A DNA stretch of 56,885 nucleotides from DASZHA01 sp035938265 (GTDB lineage: Bacteria; Chloroflexota; Dormibacteria; DASZGP01), in NCBI GenBank assembly GCA_035938265.1, contig DASZHA010000113.1:1-56885 (forward strand), in the 5' to 3' direction. The position numbers were made by a program, and so were the translations under genes. Below, piece by piece: positions 24,065 through 31,939 of this stretch. The notes under the pieces were generated by a model. The model ran no database searches and had not been told where the DNA came from. It worked only from the letters and a program-made list of their open reading frames with translations. Position 1 is the first letter of the stretch; each line of letters opens with the position of its first letter.

Positions 24065-24553
24065 ATGCCCGTGCCCAGCACCACCCAAGCCGGCAGCCCC
24101 CTTCTCTTGGTCGGAGTCGCCTGCGCGACGTTCGTGGTTGACCGTGTCAGCAAGTACGCTGTGGCGCTGTACATCCCCCTGGGCGGCAGCCGGTCGCTGC
24201 CAGGCGGCCTGGTCTACATCGACCATGCCCAGAACGCCGGCGCCGCGTTCAGCCTGGCGCCCTCCCTGGGCAACCTTTTCCTGGTCTTTGCGTTGATCGC
24301 GACGGTGGCCATCGTCTGGTACTACCGGCGTGTGCCGAGGTCGGAGGTGTGGACCCGGGTGGCGTTGGGCATGATCCTGGGCGGCGCCCTCGGCAACGCC
24401 CTGGACCGCGTCGTCTTCGGCTCGGTCACCGACTTCATCGACCTGCGCTTCTGGCCGGTGTTCAACCTGGCAGACTCGGCGATCGTGGTGGGCGCGGTCA
24501 TCCTGGCGTGGCGCTTCTCGGTCCGCCCCAGCCCCAGCAAGGAGGCCCAGTGA
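24065..24553 (+). CDS. lspA: Lipoprotein signal peptidase (signal peptidase II)
   Basis: LspA cuts signal peptides from diacylated prolipoproteins in the membrane. The 162-aa protein has four predicted helices, the motif VDRVSKYAV, NAGAAFSL, and the catalytic Asp pair in GNALDRVVFGSVTDFIDL and FNLADSAIVVGA. The ATG at 24065 follows a purine-rich GAGGGAGAG. The frame is open upstream but not conserved. It ends in a GTGA overlap with the pseudouridine synthase gene, the usual lspA-rluD pairing. Confidence 0.95.
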   Translation: MPVPSTTQAGSPLLLVGVACATFVVDRVSKYAVALYIPLGGSRSLPGGLVYIDHAQNAGAAFSLAPSLGNLFLVFALIATVAIVWYYRRVPRSEVWTRVALGMILGGALGNALDRVVFGSVTDFIDLRFWPVFNLADSAIVVGAVILAWRFSVRPSPSKEAQ

Positions 24554-25491
24554 CCGTCGCCCGCGCCACCGAGCTGGTGGCCGCCGAGGCTCAGCCTCGC
24601 CTCGACCGCTTCCTCGCCGATGCCGGCGTGCTGCCCTCACGGACGGTGGCGGCCCGGCTGGCCAGGGACGGCGCCATCACCGTCAACGGCCGGCCTGCCC
24701 GCGCCAGCCGGGCGCTGGCCGCCGGCGACCGCGTCCAGGTGGTGGTGCCGGACCAGGTGCCTGCGCTGCCGCAGGCGGAGGCGATCGCGCTGGACGTGGT
24801 CTACGAGGACGAGGACATGCTGGTGGTCAACAAGCCGGCTGGGATGGTGGTGCACCCTGGTGCGGGACAGCTCACCGGCACCCTGGTCAACGCGCTATTG
24901 GCGCGGCACACGGATTGGCCCACCATCGGGGATCCCCAGCGCCCGGGCATCGTCCACCGCCTCGACAAGGGCACCAGCGGGCTGATGGTGGTGGCCCGCC
25001 ACCACGACGCTCATCGCCGGCTGTCAGCCGACCTCGCCGAGCGCCGCGTCCACCGCGTCTACCTGGCGCTGGCCAAGGGGCTGGTCAAGGGTCCGGGGGC
25101 GATCGAGGCGCCCATCGGCCGGGACCCGCGCAACCGCCAGCGGATGGCGGTCGTCGAGGGTGGCCGCGCCGCCACAACGACGTTTGCCATCCTGGAGTCG
25201 TTTCAGGGCGCGACCTACCTCGAGGTCACGCTGGGCAGCGGCCGCACCCACCAGATCCGGGTCCACCTCGCCGCCATTGGCCATCCCCTGCTGGGGGACG
25301 TCACCTATGGCAGCGTGACCGGCGACCCGCGCATCGGTCGCCCCGCCCTGCACGCGCACCGCCTGCAGCTTCATCACCCGCGCAGTGGCCAGCCAATGGA
25401 CTTCAGCGCGCCCCCGCCCGCCGATTTCACCGCCCTGCTCGATGCCCTGCGGTCCGAGACATACGGAACATCGGAGGCATCCCCACGGTGA
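24550..25491 (+). CDS. rluD: RluA/RluD-family pseudouridine synthase
   Basis: It isomerises uridines in large-subunit rRNA to pseudouridine. The 313-aa protein has an N-terminal S4 RNA-binding domain (RLDRFLADAG...VNGRPARASRALAAGDRVQV), the catalytic HRLDKGTSGLMVVARHHDAH with the active Asp, and GRTHQIRVHLAAIGHPLLGD. The GTG start overlaps the lspA stop. Assignment to RluD rather than RluA/RluC rests on the S4 domain and the lspA neighbour. Confidence 0.92.
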   Translation: MTVARATELVAAEAQPRLDRFLADAGVLPSRTVAARLARDGAITVNGRPARASRALAAGDRVQVVVPDQVPALPQAEAIALDVVYEDEDMLVVNKPAGMVVHPGAGQLTGTLVNALLARHTDWPTIGDPQRPGIVHRLDKGTSGLMVVARHHDAHRRLSADLAERRVHRVYLALAKGLVKGPGAIEAPIGRDPRNRQRMAVVEGGRAATTTFAILESFQGATYLEVTLGSGRTHQIRVHLAAIGHPLLGDVTYGSVTGDPRIGRPALHAHRLQLHHPRSGQPMDFSAPPPADFTALLDALRSETYGTSEASPR

Positions 25492-25516
25492 GTTGCGCCG
25501 GGGCGGCCGGCCGATC

Positions 25517-26107
25517 GTGAGCAGCGCCGACGTGCCACGGCGCCGTGGGCTCCTGGTGGTGCTTTCCGGCCCCAGCGGGGTGGGCAAGGACAGCGTGCTC
25601 AAGCGAGTCTTCGAGCTAGACCCGAGCCTCAGCTACAGCGTCTCCTACACCACCCGCCAGCCCCGGCCTGGTGAGGAGGATGGGGTGGACTACACCTTCG
25701 TCTCCGACGAGGATTTCGACCGCCTGGTGGATGGTGGCCAGCTATTGGAGTGGGCCAACGTGCATGGCCACCGCTCCGGCACCGGCCGCGCCCGCGTCGA
25801 GGCGGCGCTGGAATCGGGCAGGGACATCGCCCTCAACATCGACGTCCAGGGCGGGGAGCAGATCCATCAGCTGGTGCCCGGGGCGCTGCGCATTTTCCTG
25901 GCCCCGCCGAGCATGGAGGAGCTGGCCCGACGGCGCTCCGAGCGGGCTACTGAAGACGCCGCCGACCTGGCTCGTCGCGCATCTGACGCCGAGATGGAGA
26001 TGGGATACTCTGACCGATACGACGTGGTCGTCGTGAACGACGACATCGACCGCGCCGCGAGCCAGATTCTGGATGTGATCAATCGCCGACGCGGGACCCA
26101 GCAGTGA
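25517..26107 (+). CDS. gmk: Guanylate kinase
   Basis: Gmk phosphorylates GMP to GDP. The 196-aa product has the P-loop LSGPSGVGKDSVLKRV, the GMP-binding SYTTRQPRPGEEDGVDYTFV, and the lid region RSERATEDAADLARRASDAEMEM. The GTG at 25517 fits the family N-terminus; the frame is open upstream without similarity. It overlaps coaBC by four bases. In many bacteria rpoZ lies between gmk and coaBC; here there is no room for it. Confidence 0.95.
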   Translation: MSSADVPRRRGLLVVLSGPSGVGKDSVLKRVFELDPSLSYSVSYTTRQPRPGEEDGVDYTFVSDEDFDRLVDGGQLLEWANVHGHRSGTGRARVEAALESGRDIALNIDVQGGEQIHQLVPGALRIFLAPPSMEELARRRSERATEDAADLARRASDAEMEMGYSDRYDVVVVNDDIDRAASQILDVINRRRGTQQ

Positions 26108-27363
26108 ATCCTTACCTTGCGCACCGCGCCTTCGGCGGACGCCGCATCCTGGTCGGCGTCTGTGGCGGCATCGCGGCCTACAAGATCGCGGAGCTGGTCG
26201 GCCTGCTGGTCCAGGCCGGCGCCGAGGTGCGGGTGGCCATGACCCCGGAGTCGACGCGCTTCATCGCCCCCCTGACCTTCGAGGCGCTCTCTGGCAACCC
26301 CGTCGCCAGCGACCTCTTCGGACCCCAGCGCGCCCAGGCCGAGGGCGGTGAGGCGCACATCGCGCTCAGCGACTGGCCCGAGGCCATCGTCCTGGCGCCG
26401 GCGACCGCCAACGTCATCGCCAAGCTGGCCCATGGCCTGGCCGACGAGATCGTCAGCACCACGGTCCTGGCCTCGAACGCCCCCCTGGTGCTGGCCCCGG
26501 CGATGCACACGCGCATGTGGCAGCAAGCGGCCACCGGCGCCAACATCGAGACCCTGAGGCAGCGAGGGGTGAGCTTCGCCGGGCCGGTCGAGGGGCGCCT
26601 GGCCTCGGGCGAGGTGGGCATCGGCCGCCTCGCGGACTCCGAGCTGGTCCTGCGCGCCATCCGCGACGCGCTCCCCGGCGTCCGCGACATGGCCGGCCTG
26701 ACCGTGGTCGTCACCGCCGGCGGCACCCGGGAGCCGCTCGACCCCGTACGCTTCATCGGCAACCATTCCAGCGGCTTGATGGGCCATTCGCTGGCTGCCG
26801 TCGCCGAGGCTCGCGGTGCGCGCACGATCTTGGTCACCACCACAGGGATGCCGGTCGCTGCTGGCGTCGACCGCGTCCAGGTCGAGACCGCCGAGGAGAT
26901 GCTGGAGGCGGTATCGGCCCAGGTCGGCGCCGCCGACCTGCTCGTGATGGCAGCCGCCGTTGCCGACTTCCGTCCGCGGGAGCGCGCCGGGACCAAGCTC
27001 AGCAAGACCGAGATGCCCGGGGCCCTGGAGCTCGAGCACACGACCGACATCCTGGCCTCGATCCCACCCGGCCAAGCCCGCCGGCTGGTCAAGATCGGCT
27101 TCGCCGCCGAGACCCACGACGTCGTCGCCCACGCCCAGGAGAAGCTGATGGCCAAGGGCCTCGACATGATCGTGGCCAACGACGTATCCAACCCGGAGAT
27201 CGGGATGGGCAGCCCCGACAACGCCGTGACCCTGATCACGCGTACGGAGCGCCGCGAGGTCGGGCGCGCGGCCAAGGAGGAGATCGCCGACCGCATCCTC
27301 GACGCCGCCCTCCTGCTGCTCCGGCCCGGCGATACCAGTGGTTCCAAGGAGGCGGCCTCCTGA
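26104..27363 (+). CDS. coaBC: Bifunctional phosphopantothenoylcysteine decarboxylase/phosphopantothenate--cysteine ligase
   Basis: CoaBC performs two steps of coenzyme A synthesis. The N-terminal CoaC half starts ILVGVCGGIAAYKIAELVGLL and contains the His of HIALSDWPEAIVLAPATANVIAKLAHGLADE; the CoaB half contains VVTAGGTREPLDPVRFIGNHSSGLMG, AAAVADFRP and GFAAETHDV. At 419 aa it is normal. The GTG start overlaps gmk (GTGA). The gene ends in TGATG shared with a small membrane-protein gene. Confidence 0.95.
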   Translation: MNPYLAHRAFGGRRILVGVCGGIAAYKIAELVGLLVQAGAEVRVAMTPESTRFIAPLTFEALSGNPVASDLFGPQRAQAEGGEAHIALSDWPEAIVLAPATANVIAKLAHGLADEIVSTTVLASNAPLVLAPAMHTRMWQQAATGANIETLRQRGVSFAGPVEGRLASGEVGIGRLADSELVLRAIRDALPGVRDMAGLTVVVTAGGTREPLDPVRFIGNHSSGLMGHSLAAVAEARGARTILVTTTGMPVAAGVDRVQVETAEEMLEAVSAQVGAADLLVMAAAVADFRPRERAGTKLSKTEMPGALELEHTTDILASIPPGQARRLVKIGFAAETHDVVAHAQEKLMAKGLDMIVANDVSNPEIGMGSPDNAVTLITRTERREVGRAAKEEIADRILDAALLLLRPGDTSGSKEAAS

Positions 27364-27536
27364 TGGCCGGCGACGACCACGGAGCGGACGTCGAGCCGCA
27401 CCTGACCGAGGTCGAGCCGGTGCCCTCGAAGCACCCGGACGATGAGCCGATCACCGACCCGCGGGCGTTCGCCTTCCTCTTCCTGCTGTTCCTCCTGGTC
27501 CTGGCGGTGATGTACCTGACCCAGGGCCGGGGCTGA
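27363..27536 (+). CDS. Small single-pass membrane protein, unknown
   Basis: This 57-aa frame begins with an ATG sharing one base with the coaBC stop and ends ten bases before the ParA-like gene. The first 35 residues are acidic and Pro-rich; residues about 36-52 (AFAFLFLLFLLVLAVMYL) form one clear membrane helix, with a short tail. High third-position GC and tight packing support real coding. No family is recognised. Position suggests co-expression with coaBC and the ATPase. Confidence 0.6.
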   Translation: MAGDDHGADVEPHLTEVEPVPSKHPDDEPITDPRAFAFLFLLFLLVLAVMYLTQGRG

Positions 27537-27546
27537 GGAGCTCACC

Positions 27547-28497
27547 GTGGCCACCGCCGTCATCAGCGTCGCCTCGGGAAAGGGGGGCGTGGGCAAGACC
27601 ACCAGCGTAGCCAACCTCTCCGTCGCCATGGGTCGGCAGGGCCTGAACGTGCTGGCCTGGGACATGGACGGCCAGGGCAACCTGGCGCAGGCCTTCGGCG
27701 TCGAGCTGAGCGCGATCAGGTGGTCGAGCTACCACCTGATGTCGGGCCGGCTCGACACCCTCGAGCCGGCGATCCAGCGGACCAACTTCCATGGCGTCAG
27801 CCTGGTGGCGGCGCACATGGAGCTCTTCGCCGCCGAGCAGGAGCTGCTGGGCAGCGTGGGTAAGGAGTACATCGTTCGCACCCTGCTCCAACAACCGGCG
27901 GCCCAGAACTTCGACGTGATCATGATCGACCTGCCACCCAACCTCGGCTTCCACACCGTCAACGGCTTCGCCGCGTCGCGCTGGGTGATGATCCCGCTGC
28001 AGGTATCGGGCTTCGCCCTCAGCGGCCTGCGCCAGCTGGCTCACGCCATCCGCCTGGCCCAGGAGCACCTCAACCCAGAGCTCGAGCTGATGGGCCTGCT
28101 GCCCACCTTCGTCAGCGCCCGCACCAACTTCAGCCGCGAGCTGGTGGAGGCCCTCCACCTGCTGCCCGCAACCCGGGTCTTCCAGCCCTACATCCCATAC
28201 ACCGTGCGGGTCGCTGAGGGATCCTTGACCGGCGTCCCGGTGGTAGCGACCGGTGTCGCCAACCCCGCGGCTACGGCCTATATGGAAGTGGCGGCCCATA
28301 TGTGGGAGCTGGTCAGGGCCGCTCCCGAGCACGTCACCCGCGCCCCCTCGCCGACGATCGCCCCGCCACCGCGCGCCCAGCTGCAGGCGGTCAATGACGT
28401 GCCCACGGGGACGCGCCCCCGGGTGATACCCGGTGCCCCGGAGCGGCGGCGCGGGCTCTTCGGCTGGTTCCGCCGGGGGGAGGAGTCACCGTCCTGA
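27547..28497 (+). CDS. ParA/MinD-type ATPase, orphan
   Basis: The 316-aa product carries the deviant Walker A SGKGGVGKTTSVANLSVAMG (residues 10-29, signature Lys12), DMDGQGNLAQAFG, and Walker B VIMIDLPPNLG. These ATPases position plasmids, chromosomes or protein complexes by nucleotide-dependent dimerisation. There is no parB gene, centromere-like repeat array or plasmid feature nearby. The last 60 residues are Pro/Arg-rich, ending RRGLFGWFRRGEE, a basic aromatic tail that might touch membrane or DNA. Target unknown. Confidence 0.85.
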   Translation: MATAVISVASGKGGVGKTTSVANLSVAMGRQGLNVLAWDMDGQGNLAQAFGVELSAIRWSSYHLMSGRLDTLEPAIQRTNFHGVSLVAAHMELFAAEQELLGSVGKEYIVRTLLQQPAAQNFDVIMIDLPPNLGFHTVNGFAASRWVMIPLQVSGFALSGLRQLAHAIRLAQEHLNPELELMGLLPTFVSARTNFSRELVEALHLLPATRVFQPYIPYTVRVAEGSLTGVPVVATGVANPAATAYMEVAAHMWELVRAAPEHVTRAPSPTIAPPPRAQLQAVNDVPTGTRPRVIPGAPERRRGLFGWFRRGEESPS

Positions 28498-28528
28498 GGC
28501 GGTCCGGGGCAGCCGGGCCAGCAAGCCT

Positions 28529-30544
28529 GTGACGCTGTACGCGGAGGTCATCGTGGATCGCCGCACCGGGCCGGCAACCGGCGCCTTCACCTATGCCGTG
28601 CCGGATGAGCTGGCGGGCGACGTACGCGAGGGAGCCCGGGTGGTGGTGCCATTTGGCAAGCGCACCGTGACCGGCTTCGTCCTTGGCCTCAGCCCGACGT
28701 CGAACCATCCCTCACCGCGCCCCATCGAGGCCCTCGCGGAGGAGCCTTCGCTGCTGCTGGAGCACCAGGTCGAGCTGGCCCGTTGGATCTCCGACTACTA
28801 CGCCGCGCCGCTGGCCGAGACGGTGCGCGCCATGATCCCGCCCGGTGTGCGCTCCCTCAAGGTCGGCAGCAAGCGGGCCCGGGGCCCCAAGGTCACCAGC
28901 CGCGATCGCAGCCTGGCCGCCGAAACGGCTGGGGCGCGCCCGGCGGCGCAGCTGAACCCCGAGCAGGCCGTCGCTGCGGTGGCCATCAAGGAATCCTTGG
29001 GGGCGCACGACGGGGGCCGCATCCTGCTCCATGGCGTCACCGGCAGCGGCAAGACCGAGGTCTACCTCGAGGCGCTGGCCGCCTGCCTGGCGCTCGGCCG
29101 CGCCGCCATCGTGCTGGTCCCCGAGGTCTCCCTCACGCCCCAGGCCACGGGGCGCTTCGCCGAGCGCTTCGCGGGAAAGATCGCGGTGTTCCACAGCCGG
29201 CTGACGCCCAGCGAGCGGGCGCACGAATGGCGCCGGCTTCGCGCCGGCGAGGCGATGATCGCGATCGGCCCGCGGGCCGCGATCTTCGCCCCCATCCCCA
29301 ACCTCGGGCTGGTGATCGTCGACGAGGAGCACTCCAGCACCTACAAGCAGCTCCGGGTGCCGCGCTACAACGCCGTCACCGTGGCCCACAAGCTGGGCGA
29401 GCTGACCGGCGCGACGGTGCTGCTGGGCAGCGCCACCCCTACCGTGGTCAGCTACGACAGCCACGGCCGCGCCGAGGGCTCCTTCCGGGACGCGCGGGTG
29501 CTGGAGCTGCCCCGGCGGTATGGCGGCGAGCCGCTGCCTGAGATCGAGATCGTCGACATGCGCAAGGACGACAGCTGGAGCCTGACCCGTCCCATCGGTG
29601 ATCGACTGGCGCAGCGCACTCGCGACGAGCTGGCCTCCGGTGGCCAGGTGATCCTCTATCTCAACCGCCGCGGCCTGGCCTGGTTCGCCCGCTGCCGCAA
29701 GTGCGGGGAGGCCGTCGGCTGCCCCAACTGCAGCGTGTCGCTGGTGTACCACGGCGTAACCAAGAGCCTGGCCTGCCACTACTGCGGTCACCGCCAGGCC
29801 CTGCCGCAGCGATGTCCCAAGTGCGAGGCGCGTGACCTGCGCACCGTCGGGTTCGGCACCGAGCGGATCCAGGCCGAAGCACAGCGGCTATTCCCCGACG
29901 CCCGGACCCTGCGCCTCGACCGCGACACGGCGCGCACCCGGGACTCCTACTACGGCATCTGGGATGACTTCTCCCGGGGCGGGGCCGACATCCTGGTGGG
30001 GACGTCGCTGGTGGCCAAGGGCTGGGACCTGCCGAGGGTCGGGCTGGTGGGCGTGATCGATGCCGACCAGGCGCTCGGGTATCCCGACTACCGGGCCGCC
30101 GAGGACACCTTTGCCTCGCTGGTCCAGGTCGCCGGCCGGGCACGACGCAGCGGGGCGGGGGCGGCGGTCCAGACCATGAACCCTCACCACTACGCCATCC
30201 GCTTCGGCGTCCAGCACGACTACCACGGCTTCTTCGCCGAGGAGCTGGCCGTGCGCGAGGCCCTCAACTTCCCGCCTTTCAGCCGGCTCATCGAGGTCAC
30301 CGTCTCGGCCGCCGAGGACCACGACGCCAAGCGGCTGGCGACGGGCTACGCGGAGTCATTGCACGGCGGGTTGGCCCGGGTCGAAGCCGCCGCCGTAACG
30401 GTGTTGGGACCCAGTCCGGCCTTCATCCATCGCCTGCGCGGCGAGTACCGCTGGTCGCTGACGATCAAGGGCGCGGACCTCGACCCGGTGCTGGGGCTGC
30501 TTCCCGAGGGGCGCGGGGTGATGGTGGACGTCGACCCGCTGTAG
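28529..30544 (+). CDS. priA: Primosomal protein N' (replication-restart helicase PriA)
   Basis: PriA recognises stalled forks and reloads the replicative helicase. The 671-aa protein shows the N-terminal fork-binding domain (LYAEVIVDRRTG...FTYAVPDEL), Walker A GVTGSGKTEVYLEAL, Walker B DEEHSSTYKQ, and the paired zinc sites CRKCGEAVGCPNCS and CHYCGHRQALPQRCPKCEA, then TERIQAEAQRLFPD and DILVGTSLVAKGWDLP. GTG at 28529 gives the usual N-terminus. It is 31 bases downstream of the ATPase gene. Confidence 0.95.
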   Translation: MTLYAEVIVDRRTGPATGAFTYAVPDELAGDVREGARVVVPFGKRTVTGFVLGLSPTSNHPSPRPIEALAEEPSLLLEHQVELARWISDYYAAPLAETVRAMIPPGVRSLKVGSKRARGPKVTSRDRSLAAETAGARPAAQLNPEQAVAAVAIKESLGAHDGGRILLHGVTGSGKTEVYLEALAACLALGRAAIVLVPEVSLTPQATGRFAERFAGKIAVFHSRLTPSERAHEWRRLRAGEAMIAIGPRAAIFAPIPNLGLVIVDEEHSSTYKQLRVPRYNAVTVAHKLGELTGATVLLGSATPTVVSYDSHGRAEGSFRDARVLELPRRYGGEPLPEIEIVDMRKDDSWSLTRPIGDRLAQRTRDELASGGQVILYLNRRGLAWFARCRKCGEAVGCPNCSVSLVYHGVTKSLACHYCGHRQALPQRCPKCEARDLRTVGFGTERIQAEAQRLFPDARTLRLDRDTARTRDSYYGIWDDFSRGGADILVGTSLVAKGWDLPRVGLVGVIDADQALGYPDYRAAEDTFASLVQVAGRARRSGAGAAVQTMNPHHYAIRFGVQHDYHGFFAEELAVREALNFPPFSRLIEVTVSAAEDHDAKRLATGYAESLHGGLARVEAAAVTVLGPSPAFIHRLRGEYRWSLTIKGADLDPVLGLLPEGRGVMVDVDPL

Positions 30545-30581
30545 GGGGCTTGACCGGCCGGTCGCGCCTGCCGACCGCCCC

Positions 30582-30610
30582 TTGCCAGGCCCCGGAACCG
30601 GTGTTACGGT
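30582..30610 (+). promoter_or_regulatory. Promoter of the CHAP wall-hydrolase gene
   Basis: TTGCCA (30582-30587) and TACGGT (30605-30610) are spaced by 17 bases, with a TG dinucleotide one base before the -10 (extended -10). Start near 30617, leaving a leader of about 115 bases. Confidence 0.55.
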
Positions 30611-30732
30611 AGCCGAAACCTCCGCGCCCGGGCCGGCTTCCACGGTCCCCCAACGGGAAGGGAAAGCGCGGCTCCAATACAGCAACGTCGTAGCAGCCAC
30701 TTCAGCAACGCGCCCTCACGGAGGACACAATC

Positions 30733-31812
30733 CTGGGATTCAAAGCTCGCCTGCTCGCGACCTGCCTGGTCGCCCTGGCCACGCCCCTGGCGCAGATGCC
30801 CGCCATGGCGGACCAGGTCGGTGCGCTCCAGTCCAAGCGCCAGGCCCTGCAGCAGCAGTCCGCCGCCCTGGGTCCGCAGCGGGCGGCCGAGGTGGCGGCG
30901 CTGCTTGAGGCCGAGGACGCCGTCAACAACCTCCAGAACGAGCTCAACCACAACGCCGCCTACCTGACCGACCTGAAGCGTCAGATCGCCACCGTCGGTG
31001 GCCGGATCGACGCCACCCGCAAGGAGATCGCCCACCAGCGGGCCCTGCTGGACGAGATGACCCGTGGCCAGTACAAGACGATGTCCGCCGACGACCAGCT
31101 GGCGCTGATCTTCAGCTCGACCAGCTTCGGCGACCTGATCAACAACGTGATGGCGTCCGCCACCATCAACCGCCGCATCAGCGACACCGCCCGCAAGCTC
31201 AAAGCCCAGGAGGCCGACCTCAGCGGGCTCGCCGCCGAGCTCAAGGACAGACAAGCCGCGGCCAAGCAGGTCCAGCAGCAGCTGGCAGAGGAGAACGCCA
31301 AGCAGCTGGTCCTGGTTGCCCAACACGATGCCAGCGTCGCCAAGCTCGACGCCGACCAGAAAGCCCTGGCAAGCCAGATCGCCACCGTCAACAACCAGAT
31401 CGCAGTCGCCATGCGGCCGCCGCCGCCAACCTTCTCCGGCGGCAGCTTCAGCTCCGGCGGTGGCGCCACCAACGGTGGCGGGGCCTGCGGCAACCACTTC
31501 GACTATGGCTATTGCACCTGGTACGTCGCCAACCGCCGTTGCATCCCCTGGTTCGGCAACGCCGACGAGTGGTACGCCAACGCCCGCGCTTACGGCTACC
31601 CCGAGGGCAACCAGGCGCGGCCCGGGGCGGTGGCCGTCTGGAATCATGGCGCTGGCTACGGCAGCGTCGGCCATGTAGCCTACGTCGAGAGCGTGGACCC
31701 CGGCGGCTTCACAGTGTCGGAGATGAACTACAGCGGCTGGAACCAGGTCGACACCAGGCACGTCAGCTACAGCGACGCGGGGCCCCTGCTGGGCTTCATC
31801 TACGGCAAGTAG
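30733..31812 (+). CDS. Secreted coiled-coil/CHAP-domain peptidoglycan hydrolase (PcsB-like), apparent CTG start
   Basis: Residues from CTG at 30733 give a classic Sec signal peptide: LGFKARLLATCLVALATPLAQMPAMA cannot be shown in full here, but it has Lys/Arg, a hydrophobic core and an AMA-D cleavage site at about 26/27. There follow a long coiled coil (about 30-220), a Gly/Ser linker, and a CHAP domain with catalytic Cys in YGYCTWYV and His in VGHVAYVE. This is the PcsB-type layout for septal wall splitting. No ATG, GTG or TTG lies between the upstream stop and an ATG (30796) that would delete most of the signal. GGAGGA (30720-30725) is seven bases before the CTG. Confidence 0.88.
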   Translation: MGFKARLLATCLVALATPLAQMPAMADQVGALQSKRQALQQQSAALGPQRAAEVAALLEAEDAVNNLQNELNHNAAYLTDLKRQIATVGGRIDATRKEIAHQRALLDEMTRGQYKTMSADDQLALIFSSTSFGDLINNVMASATINRRISDTARKLKAQEADLSGLAAELKDRQAAAKQVQQQLAEENAKQLVLVAQHDASVAKLDADQKALASQIATVNNQIAVAMRPPPPTFSGGSFSSGGGATNGGGACGNHFDYGYCTWYVANRRCIPWFGNADEWYANARAYGYPEGNQARPGAVAVWNHGAGYGSVGHVAYVESVDPGGFTVSEMNYSGWNQVDTRHVSYSDAGPLLGFIYGK

Positions 31813-31939
31813 GCAGTTCCGGCTCCGGGGTGGCGATCGCGCGCTTTCTGACATAAGATGGCCGCGACCAGACCGCCCTTTGGCATCAGGACTCATCGGA
31901 CATCTGGCGTCGGTCGTCAAAGTGATGGAAGGAGAACCC

